NCBI RefSeq assembly: GCF_900143545.1
Contig: NZ_FREV01000008.1
Span: forward strand, 120,832-184,831
Direction: 5' to 3'
Source of the DNA: Loktanella sp. Alg231-35
GTDB lineage: Bacteria; Pseudomonadota; Alphaproteobacteria; Rhodobacterales; Rhodobacteraceae
Length of the DNA stretch: 64,000 bases
The stretch's first letter is position 1; each line of letters opens with the position of its first letter. Positions 24,329-33,186 of this stretch are shown here, in pieces. The position numbers were made by a program, and so were the translations under genes. The notes under the pieces are model-generated. The model was not told where the DNA came from, ran no database searches, and worked only from the letters and a program-made list of their open reading frames with translations.

Positions 24329-25474
24329 ATGAGAGTTCTCCATACAGCAGACTGGCATCTGGGAAAGACCTTGCGGGGCGTCTCACTTCACGAGGATCAC
24401 GCACATGTTCTCGACCAGGTGTTCAAGGCCGTCGTGGACGAGGGCATCGAGGTTCTGCTTATCGCTGGCGATGTCTACGACAAAGCGTCCCCATCCGAAG
24501 CCGCAATGAAGCTCTATAGTGATTTCCTAGAGCGCGTTCACGAACAGACTGATGCGGCCATCGTTGTCATCGCGGGTAACCACGACTCCGGCCAACGTCT
24601 TGGGACCGCGTCCAAGCTTTTCGATCGCCGACGTATTCTGGTCCGTGGCCCGATCGAGCGAGATGAGACGCCGCTGGTCCTAGAGGATGAACATGGCAAG
24701 ATCGCGATCTCGGCGCTTCCCTACGGAGAGATCTATGCCGCCCGTCGCGCCTTTGAGGCAGAAGACATCCGGTCGCCGGAGGACGTTCTCCGGGCGCAGA
24801 TCGAGGCCGCAAGGACGCGCGTGCCAGATGATGCTCGCTGGATCGTCGTGGCCCATGCCTTCGTAACAAACTGCCAACCGACGGAGACTGAGAGGCGGCT
24901 GTCGGTCGGTACGGTGGAGACCGTGTCGGCAGCGATTTTTGAAGATGCGAACTACGTTGCGCTCGGCCACCTTCACCGTCCGCAAACCGCGGGTGGGAAC
25001 ACGATCCGATACAGCGGCTCTCCTTTGGCCTTCGGGTTCGATGAAGCGGGCACGACGAAATCGATGACAGTCTTTGACCTTGACGGGCAGGGGCAGGTGA
25101 TCAATCTGAAAACGGTGGACTTCGAGCCTTTGAGACATGTCCGTGAGGTCAAGGGGCTTCTGGAGGATCTCGTTTCTGAGGCGAAGGCTAATCCGAGCGA
25201 AGACTACATCCGGGCGATTCTTCGGGACGACGGGGCCTTAATCGAGCCGGCCGCTCAGCTGCGGCCACACTATCCGAACATTCTGCAGACCTTGCGAGAG
25301 AAAAAGCAGGACCTCGTAATGAGTAGCGCCGGCCGGGCGCAGTCAAGGCTCGACGATCCCGTCGGCGTCATCGGTGAATTCCTGACCTATGTCCGCGGCG
25401 AAGGCGCAACGGAACATGAGGAGGGCGTCGTAAAGAGTGTGCTCGACCGCCCGGTGCTGGAGGACGCGAAATGA
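24329..25474 (+). CDS. sbcD: exonuclease subunit SbcD
   Basis: A 381-residue Mre11-type phosphoesterase. The metal-binding motifs are in order: DWH (8-10), GDVYD (47-51), GNHD (83-86), VVAHAF near 175 and GHLHRPQ near 215. With SbcC it forms an ATP-dependent nuclease that opens hairpins and trims DNA ends. The ATGA overlap with sbcC shows coupling. A copy on a plasmid, divergent from WYL-WGR-AbiH and followed by an HNH gene, suggests a role in defence rather than the chromosomal housekeeping role. Confidence 0.9.
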   Translation: MRVLHTADWHLGKTLRGVSLHEDHAHVLDQVFKAVVDEGIEVLLIAGDVYDKASPSEAAMKLYSDFLERVHEQTDAAIVVIAGNHDSGQRLGTASKLFDRRRILVRGPIERDETPLVLEDEHGKIAISALPYGEIYAARRAFEAEDIRSPEDVLRAQIEAARTRVPDDARWIVVAHAFVTNCQPTETERRLSVGTVETVSAAIFEDANYVALGHLHRPQTAGGNTIRYSGSPLAFGFDEAGTTKSMTVFDLDGQGQVINLKTVDFEPLRHVREVKGLLEDLVSEAKANPSEDYIRAILRDDGALIEPAAQLRPHYPNILQTLREKKQDLVMSSAGRAQSRLDDPVGVIGEFLTYVRGEGATEHEEGVVKSVLDRPVLEDAK

Positions 25475-28400
25475 GGCCAATCCGACTGACGATGACAGCG
25501 TTCGGCCCATATGCCGGAACCGAGGTCGTTGAATTCACGGCGGCGCTCGATGCCGGGATCTTTGGCATTTACGGCGAAACCGGCGCGGGAAAGACCACGA
25601 TCTTCGATGGTATCTCCTTCGCCCTGTTTGGACAGTCCTCCGGGGCAGAGCGCAGCGCAGAGGACATGATTTGCCATCACGCACACGCAACCGATATCAC
25701 CAAGGTCGAACTCGTCTTCGATCTCGGCAACGAACGATATGTCGTTCAACGCGTTCCCAAGCAGCAGCGCGCGGCGCTACGTGGATCAGGCACCACGACC
25801 GAACCGCACCAGGCTTACCTTTTTCGGGCGACCGGCATGCCTTTGGCTGAAATTGCAGGCGATAATCTCGGTGACGTCGTGGCCGAGAAACAGGTCAACA
25901 AGGTCGATCCCGAGATAGAGGCGCTTCTGGGCTACAATGCTGCCCAGTTCCGTCAGATCGTGCTGTTGCCCCAGGGCGACTTCCGCAAAATCCTGACCGC
26001 GCCAAGCGATGAGCGCTCCCCGATCCTGAAACGCCTGTTCGACGTCCAGATGTACGAACGCTTTGCGGATCGCATCAAACGCGATGCCGCCGACCTCTAC
26101 CGTCAAATCAATGATGACCGCGTCCGGCGCGACACGCATCTGGGTAATCTGAGCGAAGAACAACTGGCCGACGAGATTGGTTCGATGGGCGAAGAGGTCT
26201 CTTCACTCGAGACTACCGTGAAAGCAGAGACCGAAACGCTGGTGCAATGTCAGAAGGCTTTGTCTGCTGGAGAGGGTCTGGCAGAAAAGTTCGAAGCGAG
26301 GGGAGCGGCTGAGACAGAGAAGGCAACGCTCGAGTCTGCAAGTGAGGTGGTTGAGGAGACCAAGTCCCGTCTTGCAAAGGCGCGTGCGGCCCAAATTGTT
26401 CTGGTCGCTGAGTCTGCGATGCGAGCTGCGGGCGAGGAGGCCGGTGCCGCTCAGACCCGTCACGCTACAGCTAAGGTAAGTTTGTCTTCTGCTCAATCGG
26501 CCCTGAGCGTGGCCCAAGAAGCGCTCAATCGGACGGAGCAGCAGAAGGATAATCGCGACGCTGCCCATGCAAAGGTGCTGGAATTGGAGCGTTTCGAAAA
26601 GACGCTTGGCCAATCCCGCACCCTCCTAGCGGATCTCGAGGCGGCGAAACTGGCGACGAAGTCGGCGGTTGAGAAGCAGGCGACGGCAGAACGCAACCGA
26701 ACGAACGCCGAGCAAACACTCACGACGCTCCGCAACCTCCAGAAAGAGCAGCCGGCGCACGTGCGCACCCTTCAAGAGGCAGGCAATGTTCTGGCGGCGG
26801 TGGAACGTGAGGCCGAGGCTTTAGGTCGTTATGAAACGGCCAAGTCCAGGCGCGGTCTGCAGGCAGGTGAAGTCGACCGCTTGCAGACCGAGTATGAAAG
26901 GCGGAGTGCCCATCTCGAAGTCTGCAAGACCGCCCTGGAACGCGCGGAACAGGATTTGACCGAGATACAGGCGCTCCACGTGGCGAGGAAACTTCTTCCC
27001 GCAGAGCCCTGTCCGGCTTGTGGATCGCTTGACCACCCCAATCCAGCGATCGGCGATCCCGAGCGCCGCGGTCGCCATGACCAGTTCGAGCAGGCGTCGC
27101 GGGAGCTTCGTAGCGCCGAACGCGATGAGATCGAAGCGAAGACCGCACTGGCTGCGGCGAGGTCATCTCTGACCGAAAGGCAGACCGAACTTGATGCCCT
27201 CGACCGTCCGGAACGGGATCGGCAGAGCCTCGATCCGGTTCTGGCAGAAGCACGTGACCGGAGGATTGCACTGGAAGCGGACGCCCGATTTGTCGATCTC
27301 GAAAGCAAGATCGCCACGGCCGAAACGGCCGCCGGGGAGACAACTTCCCATTATGAGCACGCGCGCCAGGAGGTTTCTGAGGCCAGAGACGCGGAGACAC
27401 GCGCGCAGACTTCCTACGACACCCTTCTGCGAGATGTGCCCGAGAATTGGCGGCAAGGCGGTGCCTTGGCCTCAGCCCTGTCAGCCGCTGTTTCTGCGCA
27501 AGGCGAACTCGTCGCTGCCCACGAGACGGCGATAAACGGTGAAAAGGCGGCCGCTGTCGCCCTTAGTGCCGCAGAGCAAGGTGAGATGAGTGCTGTCGCA
27601 GATGTCGACCGAACAGCCCAAGCATTTACAAACGCCCAGGCGGAGTTCACCGAGAGGCTTGGAACGGCGGGGCTGGATGAGGCCGGGTTAAAAGTTGCAA
27701 AGGCTGACGTCGCGCAGTCCGACGCGCTCGAGGAACAGATCAACTCATTCAACGAGCGCGTTGCTGCCAACAAGGCCCAACTCGAACGACTGGCGAACGA
27801 AATCGGTGATCGAAGCCCTCCAGATGTCGAGGCGTTGACGGCTGCTAAAGAATCCGCACAGTCGAAGCTGGAAACCAGTCAGCAGACTCACACTCGCTTG
27901 CAGCGCGACTTGGAAGCAAAGCTCGAAACGCAACGAAAAGTCGAAGCGCTTTCCGCCCGTATCACTACCCTCGAGGCGGAGTACGGTCCGGTTGGCGGCC
28001 TGGCAGACCTGGTCAACGGCAATAATGAGCGGAAGGTTCGGCTCCCGGACTTTGCAATTGCCGCGATGTTCGATGAGGTTCTCGTCGCCGCCAATCAACG
28101 GCTCGCTCCCATGACGGGCGGACGTTACCAGCTCCTCCGCCCGGAAGATGCTGTTGGAGGGCGACAGAAACGTGGGTTGGATATCGCCGTCTTCGACGCC
28201 AACACCGAGAAGTCGCGACCCACAAAGACGCTGTCCGGCGGCGAGGGATTTCAGGCCTCGCTTGCCCTTGCCCTGGGTCTCTCCGATGTCGTTCAGCAGA
28301 ACAGTGGTGGAATCAAGCTCGATGCGATTTTCATCGATGAGGGCTTCGGCACCTTGGACGAAGACACTCTGAACACCGCGCTTGAGACGCTTTACGAACT

Positions 28401-28530
28401 GACCAACGACAAGCGGTCGGTGGGGCTGATCTCCCATACCGAACAGGTGAAATCCATGATCACCGGCGGGTTTGACATCGAAGTCACGCCGTCCGGTTCC
28501 CACATCCACACGCGGAGATCCGCGGCATAA
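25471..28530 (+). CDS. sbcC: exonuclease subunit SbcC (Rad50-like ATPase)
   Basis: A 1019-residue SMC-like ATPase. Walker A is GETGAGKTT (35-43), the zinc hook CPAC lies at 514-517 in the centre of two long coiled coils, and the C-terminal lobe has the ABC signature TLSGGEGFQAS (about 918) and AIFIDEGFGTLDED (Walker B and D-loop). The Q-loop is QIVLLPQGDFRK. All parts of an active Rad50/SbcC are present and the length is normal. It should clamp DNA and gate the SbcD nuclease. The HNH gene follows 15 bases later. Confidence 0.9.
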   Translation: MRPIRLTMTAFGPYAGTEVVEFTAALDAGIFGIYGETGAGKTTIFDGISFALFGQSSGAERSAEDMICHHAHATDITKVELVFDLGNERYVVQRVPKQQRAALRGSGTTTEPHQAYLFRATGMPLAEIAGDNLGDVVAEKQVNKVDPEIEALLGYNAAQFRQIVLLPQGDFRKILTAPSDERSPILKRLFDVQMYERFADRIKRDAADLYRQINDDRVRRDTHLGNLSEEQLADEIGSMGEEVSSLETTVKAETETLVQCQKALSAGEGLAEKFEARGAAETEKATLESASEVVEETKSRLAKARAAQIVLVAESAMRAAGEEAGAAQTRHATAKVSLSSAQSALSVAQEALNRTEQQKDNRDAAHAKVLELERFEKTLGQSRTLLADLEAAKLATKSAVEKQATAERNRTNAEQTLTTLRNLQKEQPAHVRTLQEAGNVLAAVEREAEALGRYETAKSRRGLQAGEVDRLQTEYERRSAHLEVCKTALERAEQDLTEIQALHVARKLLPAEPCPACGSLDHPNPAIGDPERRGRHDQFEQASRELRSAERDEIEAKTALAAARSSLTERQTELDALDRPERDRQSLDPVLAEARDRRIALEADARFVDLESKIATAETAAGETTSHYEHARQEVSEARDAETRAQTSYDTLLRDVPENWRQGGALASALSAAVSAQGELVAAHETAINGEKAAAVALSAAEQGEMSAVADVDRTAQAFTNAQAEFTERLGTAGLDEAGLKVAKADVAQSDALEEQINSFNERVAANKAQLERLANEIGDRSPPDVEALTAAKESAQSKLETSQQTHTRLQRDLEAKLETQRKVEALSARITTLEAEYGPVGGLADLVNGNNERKVRLPDFAIAAMFDEVLVAANQRLAPMTGGRYQLLRPEDAVGGRQKRGLDIAVFDANTEKSRPTKTLSGGEGFQASLALALGLSDVVQQNSGGIKLDAIFIDEGFGTLDEDTLNTALETLYELTNDKRSVGLISHTEQVKSMITGGFDIEVTPSGSHIHTRRSAA

Positions 28531-28545
28531 CCAAAGGAGTTCTCA

Positions 28546-28836
28546 ATGCCGTATTCTACAAATCCCAAAGCCCAGCACGTTTGGAACAAAGCACGACCCG
28601 TCAAAGGCAAAAATCCCAACCTTTATAGACGGGATGCGCAAGGCAACGTGATCTACAAGCCTGCCTACAACCGAGACAGCCTCATGGGTTGGCAGGTTGA
28701 TCACATCTGGCCAAGATCAAAAGGTGGCTCGGATGCGCGGCGTAATCTTCAAGCCCTTCAAACTGGCGCAAACAAGCGCAAATCGAACAAGACGCCGAGA
28801 AGGGCGAAGGCATCGTCTCGGAAGCGCCGGTGGTAA
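28546..28836 (+). CDS. small HNH endonuclease
   Basis: A 96-residue basic protein. WQVDHIWPRSKGGSDARRNL with QALQTGANKRKSNK is an HNH nuclease core (H in VDHI, N in RRNL, N in GANKRKSN). ATG 28546 follows AAAGGAG by 6 bases and lies 15 bases after sbcC, so it belongs to the sbcDC operon. A free-standing HNH protein linked to SbcCD would supply an extra DNA-cutting activity. The IS3 element begins shortly after and may have removed further operon genes. Confidence 0.85.
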   Translation: MPYSTNPKAQHVWNKARPVKGKNPNLYRRDAQGNVIYKPAYNRDSLMGWQVDHIWPRSKGGSDARRNLQALQTGANKRKSNKTPRRAKASSRKRRW

Positions 28837-28932
28837 GTCTTGTATGCGAGACGGCGAGTGTCCGTCGTCAGGGTTTTTGGGACCAAGAGCGGCCTAACCT
28901 AAGAGAGCGTTTGGCTCATCTGGTTGGTTTGA

Positions 28933-29913
28933 TTATGCGGCGTGCTGGCGGTGATGCAAGCGGCGCGTTTCGAGCGTCTTTCGTTTGATCCTTTCTCGTT
29001 GTTTTAGAATGGCTTTGTCACGCCCGAAGTAGACGTCCGCGGGTGTGACGTTGTTGATGCTCTCGTGATACCGCTGATGATTGTAGTGGTCGACGAAGGC
29101 TTCGATCTGGGCCTCAAGATCGCCCGGCAGGAAGTAGTTTTCCAGCAGGATGCGGTTCTTCAATGTCTGATGCCATCGTTCGATCTTGCCTTGGGTTTGC
29201 GGATGATACGGCGCACCGCGCGAGTGCTTCATGCCTTTGTCTTGCAGCCATTCTGCCAGATCCCCTGAGACGTAACTGGATCCGTTGTCGCTGAGCAGAC
29301 GTGGCTTGTGAACGACGTGGACTTGGTCGCAGCCGGATGCCCGCAATGCGAGGTCAAGCGTATCGGTAACGTCTTCAGCCCGCATGTTGGTGCAGAGCTT
29401 CCAGGAGACGATGTAGCGGCTGTAATCGTCGAGAACCGTGCTGAGATAGAACCAACCCCAGCCCAATACCTTGATGTAGGTGAAGTCTGTTTGCCAAAGC
29501 TGATTGATCCCAGTTGTCTTGTCTTTGAACTCGTTGGCAGCCTTCAGCACGATGAACGCAGGGCTGGTGATCAGATCATGGGCCTTCAGTGTCCGATACA
29601 CCGTGGATTCCGAGACAAAATAACGCTCCTCATCAGTGAACGTCACCGCCAGCTCGCGCGGTGACAGTTCCGTCTCCTGCAACGCGAAGTCGACCACCTT
29701 GCGCTTCACCTCGTCGGGCACCCGGTTCCAGACGTGTTTTGGCTTGGGAGATTGATCCTGCAATCCGGCCTCGCCACGCTGCAGATACCGGTCATACCAC
29801 CGATAGAAAGTGGTGCGAGGGATCCCGAGTTTGGCCAACGTCATGCGGGCCGACAGATGGCTTTCCTCAACCAGCCGGATGATCTCCAACTTCTCTGATG
29901 CAGGATACCTCAT
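28933..29913 (-). CDS. IS3-family transposase OrfB (DDE integrase)
   Basis: A 326-residue rve-type integrase. An N-terminal helix-turn-helix (MTLAKLGIPRTTFYRWYDRY) precedes the catalytic core: first Asp in WQTDFTYIKV, second in LLSDNGSSY, and Glu in GKIERWHQTLK. The C-terminal YNHQRYHESINNVTPADVY is typical. Its start overlaps the orfA stop by ATGA, so OrfB may be made by reinitiation as well as by frameshifting. Confidence 0.9.
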   Translation of the reverse strand: MRYPASEKLEIIRLVEESHLSARMTLAKLGIPRTTFYRWYDRYLQRGEAGLQDQSPKPKHVWNRVPDEVKRKVVDFALQETELSPRELAVTFTDEERYFVSESTVYRTLKAHDLITSPAFIVLKAANEFKDKTTGINQLWQTDFTYIKVLGWGWFYLSTVLDDYSRYIVSWKLCTNMRAEDVTDTLDLALRASGCDQVHVVHKPRLLSDNGSSYVSGDLAEWLQDKGMKHSRGAPYHPQTQGKIERWHQTLKNRILLENYFLPGDLEAQIEAFVDHYNHQRYHESINNVTPADVYFGRDKAILKQRERIKRKTLETRRLHHRQHAA

Positions 29914-30275
29914 TCGTGGTCGCCCCCATCGCCTGTCATGCTTTTTTTGAGAAGGCGGAGTTCAAGCGTCTGTTCCGCGACGACTTCCTTGAGATCCTTT
30001 GCTTCGCGGCGCAGCTCTTTCACCTCATCAGTGTTCGCAGCACGTGCTGTATCGCCTGCCAGACGCCGCTTACCGGCTTCCATGAAGTCTTTCGACCACT
30101 TGTAGTAGATGCCTTGGGAGATACCCTCACGGCGGCACAGTTCGGCAATGCTGTCCTCGCCGCGCAGGCCATCCAACACGATTCTGATCTTCTCTTCGGA
30201 TGAATAGTGCTTGCGGGTTGCCCGCTTGATGTCTTTGACGATCTTCTCGCCAGGGCTCTTCGTTGTCTTTCTCAT
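29910..30275 (-). CDS. IS3-family transposase OrfA
   Basis: A 121-residue protein beginning MRKTTKSPGEKIVKDIKRAT. It has the HTH_Tnp_1 domain (YSSEEKIRIVLDGLRGEDSI, LCRREGISQGIYYKW) and a C-terminal leucine-zipper-like coil (VKELRREAKDLKEVVAEQTL). ATG 30275 is preferred to a further upstream start because GGAAG precedes it and the N-terminus then fits the family. It binds the element ends and partners OrfB. Confidence 0.85.
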   Translation of the reverse strand: MRKTTKSPGEKIVKDIKRATRKHYSSEEKIRIVLDGLRGEDSIAELCRREGISQGIYYKWSKDFMEAGKRRLAGDTARAANTDEVKELRREAKDLKEVVAEQTLELRLLKKSMTGDGGDHE

Positions 30276-30493
30276 CTTCCACTCCTCAGTGGCTACGATG
30301 AGCAACAAACTCTCACTTAGCAAATTACCCTAATTGGACCCATAAGCGCTGACTTCAGACACATTGGAGAACAGATTCGCGTTTGAGCGAATGTGTTTCG
30401 CTATTGCTCGGGCTTCGCCCTATTCGAAATGGCTCCAGACAGCCGTCAACGGTGCAAGAGTGATCCCCGTGATCCTTACGACAATGAAATTGC

Positions 30494-31054
30494 TTACGTA
30501 GTCAATGTTCGCGCCAGTAGGTAAACAGACGTCCAACCAAATATGACAGCAAAACCGGTCGATACGTAGAATACGATCTCAACTGCGGCCGGTGCTTCGA
30601 TCGTATAGAGCCGCAACCCGGACAGCAGCAGAAAAGCTCCAAACGTCGTCCGAACAGTGCCAGCTTGCCAAAGCGAGACGCTGCGAAAACGAACTAGATT
30701 TGTTGTCCTGGTCGGGTCTATTGCCCGCAAGCCGTACAGCAGAAGCTCTCGTGCTATGAGAGCCCACATTGGAAACATAAGTGCCGGGTATTCTCGCGCA
30801 ATCACAAGGCAAAATGCGATCGTAAAACACTTATCCCCGAGTCCATCGAGAAAATAACCAGCCTCCGTTTCGACCGTCCATTTTCTCGCCAGGTACCCAT
30901 CGGCAAAATCGGTAAGCAATGCCGTTGTGGCGATAGCCAGAGCAACCCAGTATGCTATTGGCGCAGACGTCGAAAAGACCACCACGAAAACTGCGCTAGC
31001 CGGCACTCTGCTTATCGAGAGCAAGTTTGGGATTTGATCCCTGAACGTTGGCAT
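30494..31054 (-). CDS. CDP-alcohol phosphatidyltransferase family protein
   Basis: A 186-residue membrane enzyme with five or six hydrophobic segments. It carries the full CDP-alcohol motif: DFADGYLAR, eight residues, then GYFLDGLGD, i.e. D-x2-DG-x2-AR-x8-G-x3-D-x3-D. It should transfer a phosphatidyl group from CDP-diacylglycerol to an alcohol such as glycerol phosphate (PgsA-like) or another small alcohol. It stands alone between the IS3 element and the mer genes; the neighbours give no hint of substrate. Confidence 0.85.
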   Translation of the reverse strand: MPTFRDQIPNLLSISRVPASAVFVVVFSTSAPIAYWVALAIATTALLTDFADGYLARKWTVETEAGYFLDGLGDKCFTIAFCLVIAREYPALMFPMWALIARELLLYGLRAIDPTRTTNLVRFRSVSLWQAGTVRTTFGAFLLLSGLRLYTIEAPAAVEIVFYVSTGFAVIFGWTSVYLLARTLTT

Positions 31055-31157
31055 AATTCCTAGTTATCGTAACGGGTAATCTGTCGCGCGAAGCCTGCTC
31101 ATCCAGTGATGATAATGAGAGGATTGTCCTATCTTAGATTTTCCAGTTCACGCCCGC

Positions 31158-31270
31158 TGCAGACCTTCGCTGCGCTTGGCACGAATGTCGAAGTGGCGGA
31201 CAAACCGGACTTATGCAGGCGCGGCTGTTGCTGACGCAGCATTAGTTCGCACGCGCGGCGCGTTCATCGC
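31158..31270 (+). repeat. dispersed intergenic repeat, copy 1
   Basis: This stretch resembles the minus strand of 57613-57724. Shared words, in the same order, are TTCGCTGC, ACGAA, GCGGGACAAA/GGCGGACAAA, TTGCT-ACGCAGCATTAG and GGCGTTCAT/GGCGCGTTCAT. It explains part of the 360-base gene-free stretch 31055-31414, in which I see no gene. Function unknown. Confidence 0.55.
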
Positions 31271-31414
31271 TGTGTCGCAGCTGATGTCGCCATACCGGTC
31301 GATCAGAGGCCCCGATTGTGCCTGAGCCAAGACCGAACTTTCGCCGTACGCTTCGCCAATATGAAAGATGGTGGGACAGAGATACCGTTCGCGAAACTCA
31401 AGCTAACGGCTGCT

Positions 31415-31828
31415 TTACTCGATTAGGCTGCCGCCAAAGCCATCCTTCATCAAAGCGTCCAACATAGGACAAGCCGCAGAGCCATCGTCGCAGTTCTTGG
31501 AAAGGCTCAAGAGCGCGTCTTGGAGGCGCACTAAGTTCTCAATCTTGGCGGTGATCTCACCCAGATGGTTCTCAGCCATTGCTTTCACCTCGCCACAGGA
31601 TCGGTCACTCTGCTCGGTCAGGGATAGAAAGGTCTGAATAATCGAGATCGGGAAGCCCAAATCGCGACACCGGCGCACGAACCTGAGTTTGGCAATTTCA
31701 TCGGACGAGTATAGCCGACGCCCGCCTGCCGAGCGCCCCGGTTTCGGAACAACACCCTCACGTTCATAATACCGGATCGTTTCGATGTTCACGCCGCTTT
31801 GTTCTGACGCTTTGCCGATGGTGAACAT
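31415..31828 (-). CDS. merR: MerR-family mercury-type regulator
   Basis: A 137-residue regulator starting MFTIGKASEQSGVNIETIRY. The winged helix (YYEREGVVPKPGRSAGGRRL) is followed by the dimer helix and three cysteines at the places of the MerR metal site: RSCGEV, KNCDDG and AACPML. It should hold the divergent mer promoter inactive and switch it on with Hg(II) or a similar soft metal. ATG 31828 gives the standard MerR N-terminus; an upstream extension would run through the mer promoter. Confidence 0.85.
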   Translation of the reverse strand: MFTIGKASEQSGVNIETIRYYEREGVVPKPGRSAGGRRLYSSDEIAKLRFVRRCRDLGFPISIIQTFLSLTEQSDRSCGEVKAMAENHLGEITAKIENLVRLQDALLSLSKNCDDGSAACPMLDALMKDGFGGSLIE

Positions 31829-31829
31829 T

Positions 31830-31860
31830 TTGCTTGCTCCTGTAGTGGCTACAGGAAGTA
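31830..31860 (+). promoter_or_regulatory. MerR-type mer promoter with operator dyad
   Basis: TTGCTT (31830-31835) and GAAGTA (31855-31860) are -35 and -10 boxes with the long 19-base spacer typical of MerR-controlled promoters. Between them CCTGTAG-TGG-CTACAGG (31839-31855) is the dyad. It drives merT-merF. Confidence 0.7.
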
Positions 31861-31870
31861 GAAGTGCAAA

Positions 31871-32257
31871 ATGGACATGAATGCAAATCAACAACCCGTG
31901 GTAGACACCGGCATCGCTGCCCGCCTAGTGATGCCCTTCGCAGCGCTTTTGGCGCTATTGTCGGCGTCTTGTTGTGTTTTGCCTATCGGCCTTTCGATAT
32001 TAGGCCTTGGCGGCGCATGGCTCACCATGCTTGGCCCATTCATCGCTTACCGAGGGTTCATTCTTGGCGCTGTCGCGATCGCCCTCGTTTGGGCGTGGTA
32101 TCGTGTGCTGCGTCGCAAGCCATGCGCAACGCGCAGACGATCTGCAATTGTCTGGACGTCAGTCGCATCTATCGCCTTTTTGATCGCACTGTCTTCGCCG
32201 CTCTGGGAGGCGTCAGCGCAGCGTTTTATGTGGGATTTGTGGAGATCGACACGATGA
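31871..32257 (+). CDS. merT: mercuric transport protein MerT-like
   Basis: A 128-residue inner-membrane protein with three hydrophobic segments. SASCCVLPIGLSILGLGGAW is the MerT first-helix motif with the vicinal Cys pair that carries Hg(II). The second, cytoplasmic pair is reduced to one Cys (RRKPCATRRR). ATG 31871 lies 10 bases after the promoter, nearly leaderless. It ends in an ATGA overlap with merF. Confidence 0.8.
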   Translation: MDMNANQQPVVDTGIAARLVMPFAALLALLSASCCVLPIGLSILGLGGAWLTMLGPFIAYRGFILGAVAIALVWAWYRVLRRKPCATRRRSAIVWTSVASIAFLIALSSPLWEASAQRFMWDLWRSTR

Positions 32258-32463
32258 AAAACAAACTACTGGCGCTCGGGGTGGGCGGCACGATTGTGGC
32301 GATCCTCTGTTGCTTCACGCCGATCTTGCCGGTCGTGCTTACAGCGCTTGGCCTGACAGGCCTGCTTGGTGTCGTCTACAGCGATGCTGTCTTGCTGCCG
32401 ATATTGGCAGGATTTCTCATACTCACGGGGTACGCGATATGGCGACAGAAGACGCAAAAGTAG
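32254..32463 (+). CDS. merF: mercury transport protein MerF
   Basis: A 69-residue protein with two membrane segments. ILCCFTPILPVVLTALGL contains the first-helix Cys pair and the FTP block of MerF; the second Cys pair of classical MerF is missing. It overlaps merT (ATGA) and the next gene by 25 bases. With MerT it would import Hg(II), normally to hand it to MerA, which is not seen here. Confidence 0.85.
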   Translation: MKNKLLALGVGGTIVAILCCFTPILPVVLTALGLTGLLGVVYSDAVLLPILAGFLILTGYAIWRQKTQK

Positions 32464-32666
32464 TGCTGCAATCGACTCTCACCTGTCCATCTTGCGGGCA
32501 CGTTGAAACCGAGACTATGCCGACCGATGCCTGCCAGTGGTTTTATGAATGCAAGTCATGTCAGACCGTCTTGAAACCGCTAGAGGGGGATTGCTGCGTC
32601 TACTGTTCTTACGCAACGGTTCCATGTCCACCAATCCAAGAAGGCAAGTCCTGCTGCGGTGTTTAG
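32439..32666 (+). CDS. GDCCxxC-type small cysteine-rich protein of mer operons
   Basis: A 75-residue cytoplasmic protein starting MATEDAKVVLQSTLTCPSCG. It contains CPSC, CKSC, then GDCCVYCSYATVPCPPIQ and a terminal CC. This GDCC family is known next to mercury genes and likely binds metal. Its ATG lies inside merF, so the operon is merT-merF-GDCC with overlapping genes throughout. Confidence 0.75.
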   Translation: MATEDAKVVLQSTLTCPSCGHVETETMPTDACQWFYECKSCQTVLKPLEGDCCVYCSYATVPCPPIQEGKSCCGV

Positions 32667-32678
32667 GTATGCACGGGC

Positions 32679-33080
32679 TTAATCTGCTTGGGTACCTGTT
32701 ATCTCGCCGAATACGATTTCTCGGCCATCTGGTGCCATAGCTACAATCTCTCGGCAACCGTATGGCTTGTCGGTGATCGGGCTTTTGAGCTTTGCGCCTC
32801 GGCGCTCGAATTCGTCATGCAGCGCTTCTATGTTTTCTACCCAGAAATAGGCCGCCCACCCATGTTTTCGGAATCCAAATGTTCGATGACAAGCAAGCAT
32901 GATTGTCTGACCATCTCGGTCCAAAGTCACAAATTTTGGACCAGTCCCAATCTCCGTACCAAGTTCAAATCCGAGCCGCTCTACAAAAAAGTCCCGCATC
33001 GGTCTTACTGTGCGGCTGTTCACCTGTAGCACTGCGGCGGTTCGTTGGAAGCAAGAGGAAGGGATTTCTTCAGTGTTCAT
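32679..33080 (-). CDS. VOC-family (glyoxalase/bleomycin-resistance fold) protein
   Basis: A 133-residue protein with the beta-alpha-beta-beta-beta plan of the vicinal-oxygen-chelate fold: AAVLQVNSRTVRPMRDFF, FVERLGFELGTEIGTGPKF, YFWVENIEALHDEFERRGAK and a final DGREIVFGEI with the second metal Glu. ATG 33080 is used; ten further upstream codons are possible. It is convergent to the mer genes. The ligand is unknown; such proteins bind antibiotics, thiols or dicarbonyls. Confidence 0.75.
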   Translation of the reverse strand: MNTEEIPSSCFQRTAAVLQVNSRTVRPMRDFFVERLGFELGTEIGTGPKFVTLDRDGQTIMLACHRTFGFRKHGWAAYFWVENIEALHDEFERRGAKLKSPITDKPYGCREIVAMAPDGREIVFGEITGTQAD

Positions 33081-33186
33081 CTTACGACTATTGCCATAAC
33101 CAACTACCAATACCAGTCAGTCAAGTGACTGACTTAGCAGGTTGGCTAACACCCTTTTTCCGCAACTGTAATTCTGGTTATCGATA

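Larger units (their letters stand above)
28899..30320 (-). mobile_element. IS3-family insertion sequence (ends approximate)
   Basis: The element carries orfA and orfB on the minus strand. Imperfect inverted ends are visible: CTAAGAGAGCGTTTGGCTCATC from 28899, and, on the opposite strand from 30320, CTAAGTGAGAGTTTGTTGCTCATC. They match apart from three positions and a two-base gap. The exact outer ends and target duplication could not be fixed. Both reading frames are intact, so the element may still be active. Confidence 0.8.
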
